Of a DNA stretch of 8,365 nucleotides, positions 7,279 to 8,365 are shown piece after piece. A model generated the notes under the pieces. It was given only the letters and a program-made list of their open reading frames with translations, was not told the origin of the DNA and searched no databases. Made by a program: the position numbers and the translations under genes. Positions within the stretch are counted from its first letter, which is position 1, and every line of letters begins with the position of its first letter. The DNA comes from Clostridiaceae bacterium. GTDB lineage: Bacteria > Bacillota > Clostridia > UBA1212 > DUPL01. The stretch spans positions 1 through 8,365 of the forward strand of contig JAAYLF010000277.1 of assembly GCA_012522035.1 (NCBI GenBank), given 5' to 3'.

Positions 7279-8226
7279 CTAACCCTCATATATTTCAATG
7301 CTTTCAGCTTGCATTGTATTTCTTGCCGCTTTCTTGATTTTATCCAAAATACACTCAGTGCTTTTTGATATGACAACCAGTCGCGTGTGTTTTAAAATAT
7401 CTCTCTTGGATAAGGATGTTTCCTTAATGCTGATATCCATTTCGGTTACATCTACTGAAATCCATTTATCCTTATCCTTTGCATATCCTTTTATTCTGTA
7501 TGCAGAGTTCCGTATTTCTTCAACGAACCTGGTTATTTCCTCAATTGATACGTATTCCTCGGTTTCAAAAGCATAGGTACTTATTCTGTTCCATGGTTTG
7601 TTTGATGTTTCACCTTCATGGGTTGCAGCCGTAAGGTGGGCATCCAATATGGAGAGGGGTACTTCTGCATATATGGTCTCGTACACGTATGCTTTAGGAT
7701 TTATTTCGTTCAGTTTCGCTAAAACATCGGAGATTTGCTCCTTGTTGACTCTGTCGGTTTTGTTCAGAACAACGAAGTTTGAGTGGGCCACCTGGTTTTG
7801 AACAGGAGGAAGTACTGCCACATGCTTCAAAAAGCCTGTCGCATCTACAACACAGATGGCGCCTTTGTATTCATACGTCCTGTGGGTTTTGCCGCTGATT
7901 TCCTTAAGTATCTGTCTCATGTTCGAAGGATCTGCAAGACCTGAGTTTTCTATGAACAAATACTCAATGTCTTCATTGGAAAAAGCTATGAGCGCTTTTA
8001 TAAAATCGCCTTTTAGACAGCTGCAGAATATGGAGCCGTTGTTGATCTCCACCATTTTTATGGAATCATCGGATAAACGTGCAGAATCGATATTTATTGC
8101 TCCAAATTCATTTACAAGAACTCCGGTTTTCTTTTTATCAAAATTATACAGCATGTTTTTCAGAAAGGTGGTTTTTCCACTTCCCAAAAAACCAGATACT
8201 ATGTATAAATCTATTGTGTTTTTCAT
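7279..8226 (-). CDS. CobW/P47K (G3E) family GTPase, 315 aa
   Basis: G3E GTPases act as metal or cobamide chaperones or insertases in the cytoplasm. The N-terminal GTPase domain has a Walker A motif GFLGSGKTT (12-20), the VLVNEFG switch region (36-42), ENSGLADP (93-100, the ESTGLADP motif), VVDATGF (126-132) and NKTD (155-158) for guanine recognition. A CobW C-terminal domain spans about 209-311, with YRIKGYA (243-249). The usual metal-binding C-x-C-C is C68-S-C70-L71 here, so the last Cys is missing. No His-rich metal loop is seen. Length is normal. The start directly precedes the P-loop strand as expected. AGGGTG about six bases upstream is a modest RBS. The gene is first of a two-gene unit with the methyltransferase, 11 bases apart, which points to a role in loading its metal or corrinoid partner. 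Confidence 0.93.
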   Translation of the reverse strand: MKNTIDLYIVSGFLGSGKTTFLKNMLYNFDKKKTGVLVNEFGAINIDSARLSDDSIKMVEINNGSIFCSCLKGDFIKALIAFSNEDIEYLFIENSGLADPSNMRQILKEISGKTHRTYEYKGAICVVDATGFLKHVAVLPPVQNQVAHSNFVVLNKTDRVNKEQISDVLAKLNEINPKAYVYETIYAEVPLSILDAHLTAATHEGETSNKPWNRISTYAFETEEYVSIEEITRFVEEIRNSAYRIKGYAKDKDKWISVDVTEMDISIKETSLSKRDILKHTRLVVISKSTECILDKIKKAARNTMQAESIEIYEG

Positions 8227-8252
8227 CTTATCACCCTATCCTTTGCAAGTAT

Positions 8253-8258
8253 ATTATA
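8253..8258 (-). promoter_or_regulatory. candidate -10 element for the GTPase-methyltransferase unit
   Basis: A consensus TATAAT on the minus strand lies 26 bases upstream of the GTPase ATG, the right distance for a short leader. No convincing -35 hexamer sits at 16-18 bases upstream, where the sequence is A-rich. The rest of 8227-8296 is AT-rich and shows nothing else I can support. Confidence 0.3.
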
Positions 8259-8296
8259 TTCCTTGGATATTTGGATTTTTTGTAATAATTTTTTAT

Positions 8297-8365
8297 TTAT
8301 AGAACGATTTTATGAATGTCATATACAATTTTACCAGTACTGCCAACAGCATAAACCACATTCAC
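8297..8365 (-). pseudogene. possible remnant of a GT4-type glycosyltransferase N-terminus
   Basis: On the minus strand, a frame open from the window edge encodes 22 residues including NVVYAVGSTGKIVYDIHK, then a TAA at 8297-8299. In my recollection, the GSTGKI(V)xDIH pattern right after a VVY-type strand is typical of the first 25-30 residues of GT4-like glycosyltransferases in Firmicutes and Bacteroidetes. No glycosyltransferase sequence follows downstream, where the GTPase gene begins instead. The start codon would lie just beyond the right edge. It may be a decayed 5' gene fragment. Chance similarity of a short AT-rich ORF is the alternative. Confidence 0.4.

Noticed and set aside
7856..8302. 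148-aa plus-strand ORF with hydrophobic stretches
   Set aside because: It lies antisense to the GTPase gene, whose motifs are unambiguous on the minus strand. The hydrophobic look comes from reading the complement of charged codons.
1..8365. CRISPR array, tRNA, rRNA or insertion sequence
   Set aside because: No regularly spaced repeats, cloverleaf-like sequences, rRNA segments, transposase motifs or terminal inverted repeats were found on either strand.

Overview
The window looks like chromosomal DNA from a Gram-positive anaerobe of the clostridial type. The reasons are the moderately AT-rich base composition, strong AGGAGG-type ribosome binding sites, secreted proteins with T/P-rich linkers, a lipoprotein, and a corrinoid-type methyltransferase beside a CobW-family GTPase. 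I cannot name a species from the sequence alone.

Layout from left to right. (1) Positions 1-2180, minus strand: an aldo/keto reductase followed by the first 428 residues of a cytoplasmic GH78 alpha-L-rhamnosidase that runs off the left edge. A 63-bp gap between them holds a plausible promoter and a very good RBS. (2) Positions 2181-2386: a 206-bp divergent intergenic region with promoter elements and two short palindromes. (3) Positions 2387-5862, plus strand: a two-gene unit. The first encodes a 912-aa secreted, C-terminally membrane-anchored glycerophosphodiester phosphodiesterase (GDPD) that appears to carry a degenerate GDPD-like domain in front of the catalytic one. The second encodes a lipoprotein with a T/P-rich stalk and a beta-rich domain. 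(4) Positions 5861-5888: a bidirectional terminator between convergent units. (5) Positions 5906-8226, minus strand: a two-gene unit with a CobW/G3E GTPase first and a URO-D-family (MtaA/MtbA/CmuA-like) methyltransferase second. The methyltransferase carries a C-terminal thioredoxin-fold domain with a CAPC motif. (6) Positions 8297-8365, minus strand: a short open stretch resembling the extreme N-terminus of a GT4-type glycosyltransferase, ended by a stop codon. It is probably a gene remnant.

How the genes may work together. The rhamnosidase and the reductase would act on sugars in the cytoplasm. The GDPD and the lipoprotein would both sit on the outer face of the membrane and could act on glycerophosphodiesters from lipids or teichoic acids. 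The GTPase and the methyltransferase suggest a metal-dependent C1 (methyl-corrinoid) system, with the GTPase possibly delivering metal or cobamide and the fused thioredoxin domain giving a redox function. This last pair is the least ordinary part of the window. The methyltransferase has Phe where the first Zn-binding His of the family is expected, and the GTPase lacks the last Cys of its usual C-x-C-C motif. No tRNA, rRNA, CRISPR array, insertion sequence or other intact mobile element was seen, and no gene-free stretch exceeds 300 bases.
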